Shown here: in pieces, positions 52,529 through 60,519 of the stretch
How positions within the stretch are numbered: position 1 is the first letter of the stretch
Layout: each line of letters opens with the position of its first letter
DNA from: Bacterioplanoides pacificum
Lineage (GTDB): Bacteria; Pseudomonadota; Gammaproteobacteria; Pseudomonadales; Oceanobacteraceae
Assembly (NCBI RefSeq): GCF_042648445.1
Contig: NZ_JBHRYB010000013.1
Location: 310,001-374,000 of the forward strand
Length of the DNA: 64,000 nt
Direction: 5' to 3'
Notes under the pieces: generated by a model
What the model saw: only the letters and a program-made list of their open reading frames with translations
Databases searched by the model: none
Told to the model about the DNA's origin: nothing
Program-made: the position numbers and the translations under genes

Positions 52529-54085
52529 TCAGGCTTCTGTTGCCCCCGGGTAATAACTTCGTAAACGCTGATGGCGCTGAGCTAAGTCATCATCTGGCAT
52601 CAGGTCGGTAACAATCGCCGCCGACAACATACCACAGGCTCGGATATGAGCGATATTATCGCCGGTAATACCGCCGATACAGGTCAGCGGGAATTCCTGA
52701 CCAACGCGGGCGCACCAGTTGCTCAGCCTGGTATATCCCAGCGGTGGGTATTTCAGTTGTTTGGATAGTGGTGGATGGACCGGACCAAAAGCGATATACG
52801 ACGGCTTAAACGCGCGCGCCCGGGCAATTTCCCATTCCGTATGGGTACTGACACCTAACGCTAAACCGGCGCTGGCAATGGCACTCAGATTGGCTGCCAA
52901 CAAGTCCTCCTGACCCAGGTGCACACCATAAGCACCCAGTTCAATGGCCAGCGGCCAGTCATCGTTAATATACAGCGGAATATTGTGCTGCTGACACAAC
53001 TCAATCGCACGCTGCATATCACGGCGGTAACTGCCGGGACCGAATTGTTGCTCATACTGCGCGCGTGATTTTACCCGCCACTGCAGGGTATCGACCCCCA
53101 GTGCCAGCAGCTGTGTTAACCAGTCCAGGTTATCAACCAGACCATATAACCCCAGGGGCCGCTGCAGCACAGGAAATTCCAGGTTAACGGCTCCGGTCAG
53201 CGGATACACCTGCGGCCACTGTCCGGCGGCTAAATTTCCCATTCCGTCTTTATCAAGCACGTCAGCCCAGGCATTTAAATAGCCGGACGGCGTGTATGAC
53301 GCCTGCTGAATCACCACACTCATATTGGCGGCAGCCAGCAGCAACGCATCATAAATACGCTCAGCGTTAGCCAGATAACCAGCCACGGCAGAGGCAAAGT
53401 GACAGCCGCTGCCATGGATCTCTTGCCTGATACGTGGCTGCTGAATAATAAACTGCGTTAATACCGCTTGCTCCGGTTCAGAAATATTCGCGCCGGCAAA
53501 ACATAAACTCTGAACATAGTCGCAATCGATATCTGAATCACCACCACTGATCACCACATAAGAAACACCCGCTTGCTGCAGCGCTTCTCCGGCTTCAGCA
53601 GCTGTTTGACAACCGCTGAGCTGCAGTGCCTCCTGTTGATTCGGCGTTATGACATCCACCAGCGGCAACAGTTGTTTTAACAGCGCTAGTTCACCAGTTG
53701 CCAAACCTCCCTGCGACGCAGATAAAACCGGGTCCCAGACTATCCATCCGCCCGGTAACTCATTTTTATATTCGCTCAGTTTGTCGGCTAACCAGTTAAT
53801 AAAAGCTTCGTCTTTGGGAAACCAGCCAATTTTAATCGCCTGTGGAAAACCATCTTTTTTTAGTGACTGCCATTGTTGCTGCAGAAATTCGACGGATACC
53901 GTTTCAACAGCATCAACACCCCAACTGCTTTGTGCGGTGAGTGCGCTGACCAGCGTTCCACACTCGACATCGAGTGCGTGTGCCATTTTTAAATCGGCCT
54001 GCATTCCAGCTCCGGCACAGCTGTCCGATGCACTGATGGCCCAGATTTTATTGCGATTGGTTTCATTCATAGTCGAATCAATCAT
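52529..54085 (-). CDS. thiDE: bifunctional ThiD-ThiE fusion (HMP/HMP-P kinase and thiamine-phosphate synthase)
   Basis: 518 residues, cytoplasmic. N-terminal ThiD (about 10-275): SDSCAGAGMQADLKM, WDPVLSASQGG, and catalytic HGSGCHFASAVAG. C-terminal ThiE (about 310-510): TLQWRVKSR, YINDDWPLAIELGAYGVHLG (phosphate and Mg site), FGPVHPPLSKQLKYPPLG and CIGGITGDNI. The fusion makes HMP-PP and joins it to the thiazole to give thiamine phosphate. Two ATGs (54085, 54070) are possible, both with weak ribosome-binding sites; the palindromic element lies just upstream. Last gene of the thi operon. Confidence 0.93.
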   Translation of the reverse strand: MIDSTMNETNRNKIWAISASDSCAGAGMQADLKMAHALDVECGTLVSALTAQSSWGVDAVETVSVEFLQQQWQSLKKDGFPQAIKIGWFPKDEAFINWLADKLSEYKNELPGGWIVWDPVLSASQGGLATGELALLKQLLPLVDVITPNQQEALQLSGCQTAAEAGEALQQAGVSYVVISGGDSDIDCDYVQSLCFAGANISEPEQAVLTQFIIQQPRIRQEIHGSGCHFASAVAGYLANAERIYDALLLAAANMSVVIQQASYTPSGYLNAWADVLDKDGMGNLAAGQWPQVYPLTGAVNLEFPVLQRPLGLYGLVDNLDWLTQLLALGVDTLQWRVKSRAQYEQQFGPGSYRRDMQRAIELCQQHNIPLYINDDWPLAIELGAYGVHLGQEDLLAANLSAIASAGLALGVSTHTEWEIARARAFKPSYIAFGPVHPPLSKQLKYPPLGYTRLSNWCARVGQEFPLTCIGGITGDNIAHIRACGMLSAAIVTDLMPDDDLAQRHQRLRSYYPGATEA

Positions 54086-54097
54086 TCGGGAACGTTA

Positions 54098-54204
54098 AAT
54101 AAATACAGTGTTGTTTTTGAGAGCAGCGACAGGATGTCGCGTCCGCGCGGCAGGGCCAGGGATGGCCCTTCGGCGCGGCGGCAAAAAATAACACTGTGTT
54201 TATT
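54098..54204. repeat. 107-bp cloverleaf-like palindromic element inside the thi operon
   Basis: Outer inverted repeats 54098-54118 and 54184-54204 match at 19 of 21 positions. Inside are a hairpin GCGACA-GGA-TGTCGC (54126-54140) and a second AGGGCCA-GGGA-TGGCCCT (54152-54169) enclosed by CCGCGC/GCGCGG (54143-54148 with 54173-54178). It lies between thiG and thiDE. The look is that of an intergenic palindromic repeat or a small non-autonomous element. Confidence 0.8.
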
Positions 54205-54229
54205 TTCTGCTGCGCTATCTAAGAAGCTA

Positions 54230-55036
54230 TTAACTCTGATGCCAGAATGGCATTCCCAGAGTTGGCGTTGACGCACTGGCCACCTGGCGCTCCTGCATCA
54301 TGCCAGCCCGGTAAGCCATCCGCCCGGCATTGACCGCATCAGAAAACGCTTTTGCCATTAATACCGGATCGTGCGCCTTCGCCACGGCGGTATTTAATAA
54401 CACCGCATCAAAACCCAGTTCCAGCGCATCCATCGCCTGTGAGGGTTTCCCCAGACCGGCATCGATAATTAAAACGTCGTTCGCCAGGCGCTCTCGTAAA
54501 GTCATTAACTGATGGCGGTTTAATAATCCTTTACCGGTACCGATCGGAGCGCCCCAGGGCATCACTGCCGGGCAGCCAGCCGCCAGTAACTCTTTGCACA
54601 ACACCAGATCATCGGTGCAATAAGGCAACACCTTAAAACCCTGCTGTACCAGAGTATCGGCCGCTTTCAGTAACTCAGTAGGGTGTGGCTGCAAGGTATA
54701 ATCGTCACCGATAACTTCCAGTTTAATCCAGTCTGTTTTAAATAATTCGCGCGCCATATTAGCCAGCAACAGCGCTTCGTCAGCACTGTGACAACCAGCG
54801 GTGTTGGGTAAAATTTTACAGCCACTCTGTTCAACAAAAGTCTGCACATACTGCCAGTGACCGTTATCCGCCACCTGTTGCGCGGTTTGCCGCCGCAACG
54901 ATAAAGTGACAAAGCCGGGTTGTGCGGCGATCAGGCTGTCGCGCATAATTTCCGGCGAAGGATACAGGGAAGTACCTAGCCAGAGGCGACCGTTAATTGC
55001 CTCACCGGCGATCGTCATTGTATTGTCTGTCGTCAT
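54230..55036 (-). CDS. thiG: thiazole synthase
   Basis: 268 residues, cytoplasmic TIM barrel. It joins dehydroglycine, deoxyxylulose phosphate and ThiS-thiocarboxylate to form the thiazole of thiamine. Seen: LWLGTSLYPSPEIM at the N-terminus, LPNTAGCHSADEA, WIKLEVIGDDYTLQPH carrying the Schiff-base Lys, MPWGAPIGTGKGL and IIDAGLGKPSQAMDALELG. It starts 2 bp after thiS. Intact, normal length. Confidence 0.95.
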   Translation of the reverse strand: MTTDNTMTIAGEAINGRLWLGTSLYPSPEIMRDSLIAAQPGFVTLSLRRQTAQQVADNGHWQYVQTFVEQSGCKILPNTAGCHSADEALLLANMARELFKTDWIKLEVIGDDYTLQPHPTELLKAADTLVQQGFKVLPYCTDDLVLCKELLAAGCPAVMPWGAPIGTGKGLLNRHQLMTLRERLANDVLIIDAGLGKPSQAMDALELGFDAVLLNTAVAKAHDPVLMAKAFSDAVNAGRMAYRAGMMQERQVASASTPTLGMPFWHQS

Positions 55037-55038
55037 CG

Positions 55039-55257
55039 TTAACCGCCGGTAATTGCACCCAGAATATCTAACTGATCGTTATCATTAAGCTGCGTTTCAG
55101 CGTACTGCGACACAGGAATAATGGTTTGATTTAAGGCAACCACAATATTGCCCTGTACAACCCCAGCAGCACTGACATAGCCAAGTGTCATCAGGAGCTG
55201 CTGCAACGTCTGAATCACATCAAAGCGTTGTTGTTCACCGTTTATTGCCAGATTCAC
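55039..55257 (-). CDS. thiS: sulfur carrier protein ThiS
   Basis: 72 residues, ubiquitin fold, ending in the diagnostic Gly-Gly (LDILGAITGG) that is adenylated and thiocarboxylated before sulfur transfer to the ThiG thiazole. The ATG overlaps the thiO stop by 4 bp. No ThiF adenylyltransferase gene is seen here, so activation depends on an enzyme encoded elsewhere. Confidence 0.93.
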   Translation of the reverse strand: MNLAINGEQQRFDVIQTLQQLLMTLGYVSAAGVVQGNIVVALNQTIIPVSQYAETQLNDNDQLDILGAITGG

Positions 55258-56393
55258 ATTGATGCTCCTTCGCTGGTTTTGATACCGCCACCCAGCCCCA
55301 GCGACAGCCCGTGGCTGGTTATTAACTGAGATTCAAACTGCTGTAAAAAACCGGGCGCCAATAAAAAACCGTGACGGAAGAGACCATTCAGTCGAATCAG
55401 GTTGGCATTGCTGTAAATCACCCGCGGTTTATGATCGTTAAACGCCGGCCGTAAATTCACATCAGTTTCGATAATCCGGGCCTCGGCCAGCGCCGGACTT
55501 AAACAATACAACGCGCTTAACATCTCCAGCGCCGAACGCACACTGAGTGGTGACTTATCCTCCGACTCAATTTCCGTAGCACCCAGAATATAACGATACG
55601 CGCCCTGAGGTGTTTGCCCCTTAGGCACCAGATACAAGTGATAACGCGGGTGTAACAGGCGCACCGGCCGGCTGATAAATACCTCCGCCGATTCAATCCA
55701 GCACACCTCGCCGCGCACTCCCCGTAACGGCTGACTGGCCGTCAGAGCCGATTTAGCTCCGACACCGCGACAATCAAGTACGATGGCCTGCTCGCTGATC
55801 GCGGTTAACTCGTCATCGCTGACATCACAATTAAATTCAAACTGCACCCCCAACTGCTGCGCCTGTTGTTGCAATAACGGCAGCAACGCGCGGTTATCCA
55901 GGTGCATTTCCTGGGGTAAATAAAAACCACCACTGAAACCACGATTCAGCCCGGGCTCCAGTTCCTGAACCTGCTGCCGGTTCAGTTTGCGCACACACTC
56001 AGGGGTGAATAAACCATACTGCGACATTTCCTGTTCAAACTGCTGCAACTCGCCCAGATCGGCCTGATGGGCAACCACCAGCGAACCCTGGCTGCCGTAA
56101 TCCACAGCCACACCCGAATCCTGTTGCAGCTGAGTTAATAATTGTGGCCACAGGGTTAAGCTGCGTTTACCCAGCTCGAACAAGGAAGCGTCACACACAT
56201 GCCGCTCGGCATAAGGGGCCACCATCGCCGCCGCGGTATTTGCCGCACATTCCAGCTGGGCTGGCGCTGATTTTTCCAGCACACGGATTTGTCCGGCCCG
56301 CTGTGGGTGTTGCCGCGCCAGCCGCCAGGCAATTAACCGTCCCAGCAAACCGGCACCCACAATCACCAGCGGCTGATAATCTAACCCCGCCAT
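55254..56393 (-). CDS. thiO: glycine oxidase ThiO
   Basis: 379 residues, FAD-dependent. It oxidises glycine to iminoglycine for thiazole formation, replacing ThiH. Seen: the dinucleotide motif VIVGAGLLGRLIAWRLA at the N-terminus, GGFYLPQEMHLDNRALLPLL, DCRGVGAKS, and the C-terminal LRPAFNDHKPRVIYSN and LNGLFRHGFLLAPG (FAD site). Starts in the last base of thiC. Slightly longer N-terminal region than the shortest ThiO proteins, otherwise normal. Confidence 0.92.
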   Translation of the reverse strand: MAGLDYQPLVIVGAGLLGRLIAWRLARQHPQRAGQIRVLEKSAPAQLECAANTAAAMVAPYAERHVCDASLFELGKRSLTLWPQLLTQLQQDSGVAVDYGSQGSLVVAHQADLGELQQFEQEMSQYGLFTPECVRKLNRQQVQELEPGLNRGFSGGFYLPQEMHLDNRALLPLLQQQAQQLGVQFEFNCDVSDDELTAISEQAIVLDCRGVGAKSALTASQPLRGVRGEVCWIESAEVFISRPVRLLHPRYHLYLVPKGQTPQGAYRYILGATEIESEDKSPLSVRSALEMLSALYCLSPALAEARIIETDVNLRPAFNDHKPRVIYSNANLIRLNGLFRHGFLLAPGFLQQFESQLITSHGLSLGLGGGIKTSEGASM

Positions 56394-58306
56394 CAGCTTT
56401 CAGCTACGTGATACAGTTCGCTGCCCTGCTCACGAAACTGCTGTGACATGTCCGCCATGCCCTGCTCAACTTCCGCCTGTTTTGCCTGTGCTTCAGCCGC
56501 CCAGTTTGGATTATCCGAAGAGGCATCCCGCACCTCCTGGGAAATTTTCATCGAGCAGAATTTAGGACCACACATGGAACAGAAATGCGCCACTTTATGG
56601 CCGTCTTTCGGCAATGTTTCGTCGTGGTAAGCACGGGCGGTATCCGGGTCCAGTGCCAGGTTAAACTGATCAATCCAGCGGAATTCAAACCGTGCCTTCG
56701 ACATCGCATCATCATGCAACTGCGCCGCCGGATGGCCTTTCGCCAGATCCGCGGCATGAGCGGCAATTTTATAGGTAATTAAGCCCTGTTTAACGTCATC
56801 TTTATTGGGCAAACCCAGGTGTTCTTTCGGTGTGACATAACACAACATGGCACAGCCATACCAACCGATTAACGCTGCACCTATGCCGGAAGTGAAATGG
56901 TCGTAACCCGGTGCGATATCCGTGGTTAATGGCCCTAAAGTGTAAAACGGTGCTTCATGGCAGTGTTTTAACTGCTCATCCATATTTTCTTTAATCATAT
57001 GCATCGGCACATGACCCGGACCTTCAATAAAGGTCTGGACATCGTGTTGCCAGGCAATTTTGGTCAATTCACCCAGGGTGCGCAATTCAGCAAACTGGGC
57101 TTCGTCATTGGCATCAGCCACCGACCCCGGGCGTAAACCATCCCCCAAAGAAAAACACACATCGTAAGCCTTCATGATGTCGCAGATTTCTTCAAAGTGG
57201 GTATACAGAAAACTTTCCTGATGATGTGCCAGGCACCATTTGGCCATAATAGAACCGCCACGCGATACAATCCCCGTCACCCGGTTGGCCGTTAACGGAA
57301 TATGTTGCAGTCGCACCCCGGCGTGAATAGTGAAATAATCCACCCCCTGTTCCGCCTGTTCGATCAGGGTATCGCGGAATAATTCCCAGCTCAGGTCTTC
57401 AGCCACACCACCACATTTTTCCAGTGCCTGATATAAAGGCACAGTACCGATAGGAACCGGCGAATTACGGATAATCCACTCGCGGGTTTCATGAATATTT
57501 TTACCTGTAGACAAATCCATCACCGTATCGGCGCCCCAACGGGTGGCCCACACCATCTTTTCCACTTCTTCTTCGATGGACGAAGTTACCGCCGAATTAC
57601 CAATATTGGCATTTACCTTAGTACGGAAATTGCGACCGATAATCATAGGTTCGGTTTCCGGATGATTAATATTATTCGGAATAACCGCACGGCCACGGGC
57701 CACTTCGTCGCGGACAAATTCCGGAGTAATCATTTTCGGAATACTGGCACCAAAGCTTTCTCCCGGGTGCTGGGTTTCCAGTGCTTTTTCTAACTCAGCT
57801 TCTGCCAGCGCCAGATTCTCACGGATGGCAATGTACTCCATTTCCGGGGTAATAATGCCCTGACGGGCGTAATGCAACTGGGTCACATTGCGACCGGCTT
57901 TGGCTTTTTTCGGTTTACGCTTTAATTCAAAACGTAAATCTTCCAGCGCGATATTCATCTCACGGATTCTGGCGTAATCGGAGCTGAATGCCGCCAGTTC
58001 TTCCACATCGCCACGTTCCACAATCCAGTTTTCACGCAGTGCGGTTAATCCTTTGCGGACATCAATGCTGACATCCGGGTCGGTATAAGGGCCGGAGGTG
58101 TCGTATACCCGTACCGGAGGGTTATATTCAGTTTTACCTTCCGCCAACTGAGTCGGCGTTAATTCAATTTCACGCAGGCCCACGCGTACATCCGCGCGGC
58201 TGCCACTGACGTATAACTTGCGCGAGGCCGGAAACGGCTGAGTGGATAATTCATCGACTTTAATAGCGTCTTTTAACGCCGTAGCGCTGGGAGTGTTATT
58301 TGCCAT
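56393..58306 (-). CDS. thiC: phosphomethylpyrimidine synthase
   Basis: 637 residues, cytoplasmic radical-SAM enzyme that turns aminoimidazole ribotide into the HMP-P pyrimidine of thiamine. Seen: RGGSIMAKWCLAHHQE, GDGLRPGSVADANDEAQ, EGPGHVPMH, and the C-terminal CSMCGPKFCSMK that binds the 4Fe-4S cluster. First gene of the operon, behind a TPP riboswitch. Intact and of normal length. Confidence 0.97.
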   Translation of the reverse strand: MANNTPSATALKDAIKVDELSTQPFPASRKLYVSGSRADVRVGLREIELTPTQLAEGKTEYNPPVRVYDTSGPYTDPDVSIDVRKGLTALRENWIVERGDVEELAAFSSDYARIREMNIALEDLRFELKRKPKKAKAGRNVTQLHYARQGIITPEMEYIAIRENLALAEAELEKALETQHPGESFGASIPKMITPEFVRDEVARGRAVIPNNINHPETEPMIIGRNFRTKVNANIGNSAVTSSIEEEVEKMVWATRWGADTVMDLSTGKNIHETREWIIRNSPVPIGTVPLYQALEKCGGVAEDLSWELFRDTLIEQAEQGVDYFTIHAGVRLQHIPLTANRVTGIVSRGGSIMAKWCLAHHQESFLYTHFEEICDIMKAYDVCFSLGDGLRPGSVADANDEAQFAELRTLGELTKIAWQHDVQTFIEGPGHVPMHMIKENMDEQLKHCHEAPFYTLGPLTTDIAPGYDHFTSGIGAALIGWYGCAMLCYVTPKEHLGLPNKDDVKQGLITYKIAAHAADLAKGHPAAQLHDDAMSKARFEFRWIDQFNLALDPDTARAYHDETLPKDGHKVAHFCSMCGPKFCSMKISQEVRDASSDNPNWAAEAQAKQAEVEQGMADMSQQFREQGSELYHVAES

Positions 58307-58335
58307 GCTGAGTCTCGTTTTTACATTCAGAAAAT

Positions 58336-58398
58336 AAAAAACGATCAGGCAGGCAGCGGACAGGAAGAAAATAATCAGGGCGGCAAGACAGCCTGCCC
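58336..58398 (-). terminator. candidate attenuator (expression platform) of the TPP riboswitch
   Basis: Minus strand GGCAGGC (58391-58397 region) can pair with GCCTGCC (58348-58354), followed by CTGATCG and six T (58336-58341). If formed only with TPP bound, it would stop transcription before thiC. The loop between the arms is long (36 nt), so ribosome-site masking is an alternative. Confidence 0.4.
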
Positions 58399-58438
58399 GT
58401 CACACAGACCCACAGGCAGAATGCGGGCTGCTTTTCTG

Positions 58439-58522
58439 TTCCCTACGCTGGCTCTAACCAGATCAGGTTCAACGGGATCCGCTTATGCGATCTCAGCTCC
58501 CCATTTCAGGCAGAGCACCCCG
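58439..58522 (-). ncRNA. TPP riboswitch (THI element)
   Basis: Conserved THI-box blocks in order on the minus strand: CGGGGTGC, GGGGAGCTGAGATC, then GAACCTGATCTGG and TAGAGCCAGCGTAGGGAA. It lies about 130 bp upstream of thiC; thiamine pyrophosphate binding would switch off the thiCOSG-DE operon. Confidence 0.96.
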
Positions 58523-58601
58523 ACAGAATTCGCGAAAATCATACGGCGGCTGGCGTTAACTTACAAGCCGCCGTGTCATCATCCTTTAGCAGGATGGACA
58601 G

Positions 58602-59168
58602 TTATTCAGCCGCCACCGCTTTGCTGGCGGACTCAGCTTGTGCCGCTGCCGCTTCGCTGACGGCTTCCACGGCGGCTGCCGTATCAGAGTCAGCGGCGTC
58701 AGCCGGCAGACTTTCAACAGCGGCGCTTACCGGTTCATCGTAACGTAACCATTCCTGACTGCGACCAATCCAGGACACACCGATGTAACCACGGACTTCC
58801 AGCGACTGGCCGTCTTCAGCAACGTCCAGTTTGGATTTATAAATCGAACCGGATTTCGGATCGAGAATGCGGCCGCTGCGCCATTCACCTTCGCCTTCAC
58901 GCTCCAGCCCCCACATAAAGGTCAGGCCTTCGATCGGCTGATTATGAAATTCGTCCGGGCATTCTTCGCAGCTTTTGCCCTGATCTTTTTCGCGCAATAA
59001 TTTTACGATAGTGCCTTTCAGTTCGCCGTCCTGCGACACTTTAATCTCGACCACCGATGCCTGGGAACCATCTTCATCATCAATGGTTACCCAACGACCT
59101 TCAGCAATGTCCGCGACAGAAGAGAACGACATCAGACCCAATGCCGCCATAGTGAGTACTTTTTTCAT
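58602..59168 (-). CDS. DUF2147-family periplasmic protein with Ala-rich tail
   Basis: 188 residues; signal peptide about 1-19 (ends SVA). The DUF2147 domain covers about 22-145: EGRWVTIDDEDGSQASVVEI, a Cys pair SCEECPD, and GYIGVSWIGRSQEWLRY near its end. The last 45 residues are almost only Ala, Glu, Ser and Val (AAAVEAVSEAAAAQAESASK), not part of the family domain. Small beta-barrel fold, possibly lipid-binding; function unknown. GAGG nine bases before the ATG. Confidence 0.82.
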   Translation of the reverse strand: MKKVLTMAALGLMSFSSVADIAEGRWVTIDDEDGSQASVVEIKVSQDGELKGTIVKLLREKDQGKSCEECPDEFHNQPIEGLTFMWGLEREGEGEWRSGRILDPKSGSIYKSKLDVAEDGQSLEVRGYIGVSWIGRSQEWLRYDEPVSAAVESLPADAADSDTAAAVEAVSEAAAAQAESASKAVAAE

Positions 59169-59477
59169 GAACTGACCTCAAAGTGCAGTTTGTTGTTATT
59201 GGTGTTGTTCGTGTTATAGGTATTGTGATCAGCGCCAGGCCGACAACTTAACTGGCGCAATTGGCCTGACCACTTTAATTCTTCGGCGCTTAAATGCAAC
59301 CCAAAAGTGCGGCGGATGCAGTGTTGCGGATAGCGGACAATATCCATGACGGCGGGTGCCGCCACAGCGGATCGGCCAGTACACCAGGCGGTTGAACGAT
59401 AGTAGCAACCCGGGGGAATATTGACTCTGGTATCATCCGGAAGGATTCAATACCGGATCAACCACAGGAACACGCCG
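59169..59477. other. intergenic region between divergent DUF2147 and HslJ genes
   Basis: About 310 bp that must hold two divergent promoters. The DUF2147 side is AT-rich with AATAACACC-like short repeats; a 66-codon minus-strand frame overlapping the DUF2147 start looks like chance. No terminator or known operator seen. Confidence 0.4.
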
Positions 59478-59921
59478 ATGTTATTGCCCCAATACCGCGC
59501 GCTTGCGCTCATTGCTTTATTGACCAGTGGCTGTGCTCAGCAGCCGGCCAGCACAACAACCGCTGCAGAGCCGCGACAACCGTTAACCGGCCAGTGGCAG
59601 GTGGAGTCGGTTAATGGCGGTGGCATTATCGACGCCAGCCATCTGACTCTGGTGTTTATTGACGCTGAACGTATCGCGGGTTCTTCCGGCTGTAACCGCT
59701 ATAACGCCGGCTTCAGCCAGCACGACAAAGATATCCGGATCAGCGCCCCGGCCAGCACCCGGCGGGCTTGTGCGCCGGCACTGATGCAACAGGAACAGAG
59801 ATTCCTGCAGGCGCTGAGTGAGTCGGTCAGTTACCAGTGGCAGGATAACCACTGGGTGATTTTTTCCGATGACAAGGGCGAGCCGCGGCTGAAACTGATT
59901 CAGCAAAACCCCGCGCCATAA
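59478..59921 (+). CDS. META/HslJ-domain lipoprotein
   Basis: 147 residues from the ATG at 59478 (AGGAA upstream); an upstream frame from 59421 is rejected. Lipobox LTSGC, then a low-complexity linker, then a META domain (about 40-140): GQWQVESVNGG, GSSGCNRYNAGF (the family core) and ASTRRACAPALMQQEQRFLQ. HslJ-type proteins are envelope stress or heat-inducible proteins; the precise role is unknown. Confidence 0.87.
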   Translation: MLLPQYRALALIALLTSGCAQQPASTTTAAEPRQPLTGQWQVESVNGGGIIDASHLTLVFIDAERIAGSSGCNRYNAGFSQHDKDIRISAPASTRRACAPALMQQEQRFLQALSESVSYQWQDNHWVIFSDDKGEPRLKLIQQNPAP

Positions 59922-59938
59922 CCCTCAACCCTCAGGGT

Positions 59939-60510
59939 TTATCGCCGGCGGCCAGGTAAATCAGAAAATGCGGCCGGTGCACACTGTTGTTGGAAAGCAG
60001 CGCTGAAAAAATCCAGCTGCAGGCTGTGTCGGGCAAAGCGCTCGGGCGGGTAACACGCTATCTCAAGTGTCCCCTGTTGACCTAATACACAATCGGCCAA
60101 TGCCGCCACTCCTGGCGATACCGGCACCACTGCAGCCACTGGCCACATAAGCATTGCACCAGCCAGGCAGCAGCCCTAATAACGGCTTACCATCCGGGGT
60201 ATAACTCGAGACTCCGGCGATGTAATGATTCAGTTGCGCCTGCGCTAATAACGGGCAATCAGCGCCTGCCAGTTTTCTTCCAGCGCCGCCCAGCCCTGGG
60301 GGTCCTGAGGAAATGCCAGGCTGTGAATATCCTCCGGCAACTGCGTGGCATCCGTTACACAGCCCTGGCTGTCGCGCAGGCCAAATAACAAAGCACCGTT
60401 TTCGCTGCGGAAATAAAAACCGTTACGCTGATCAATCAGCATTGGCATTGCCCGCGCCACCAGAGAAAGCCGGCAATGCGGCACGCAGTGCGTCGGCCTG
60501 CTGCCATTGC
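59939..60510 (-). pseudogene. degraded FAD-dependent oxidoreductase (DadA/glycine-oxidase type), 3' half
   Basis: Homology is spread over three frames. Segments read, in order: QWQQADALRAALPAF; ARAMPMLIDQRNGFYFRSE to ALIARY; PLLAQAQLNHYIAGVSSYTP with DGKPLLG and YVASGCSGAGIARSGGIGR; then LADCVLGQQGTLEIACYPPE. These are the C-terminal motifs of FAD amine oxidases, so at least three frameshifts separate them. The N-terminal FAD-binding half is gone, cut off where the ImpA gene ends. Two short open frames here (59939-60154, 60245-60484) are pieces of this relic. Confidence 0.75.
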
Positions 60511-60519
60511 GGCAAGCAG

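Noticed and set aside
59165..59365. 66-codon minus-strand frame overlapping the DUF2147 start
   Set aside because: Overlap looks coupled, but the sequence is low-complexity and unrecognised, and DUF2147 has its own GAGG site.
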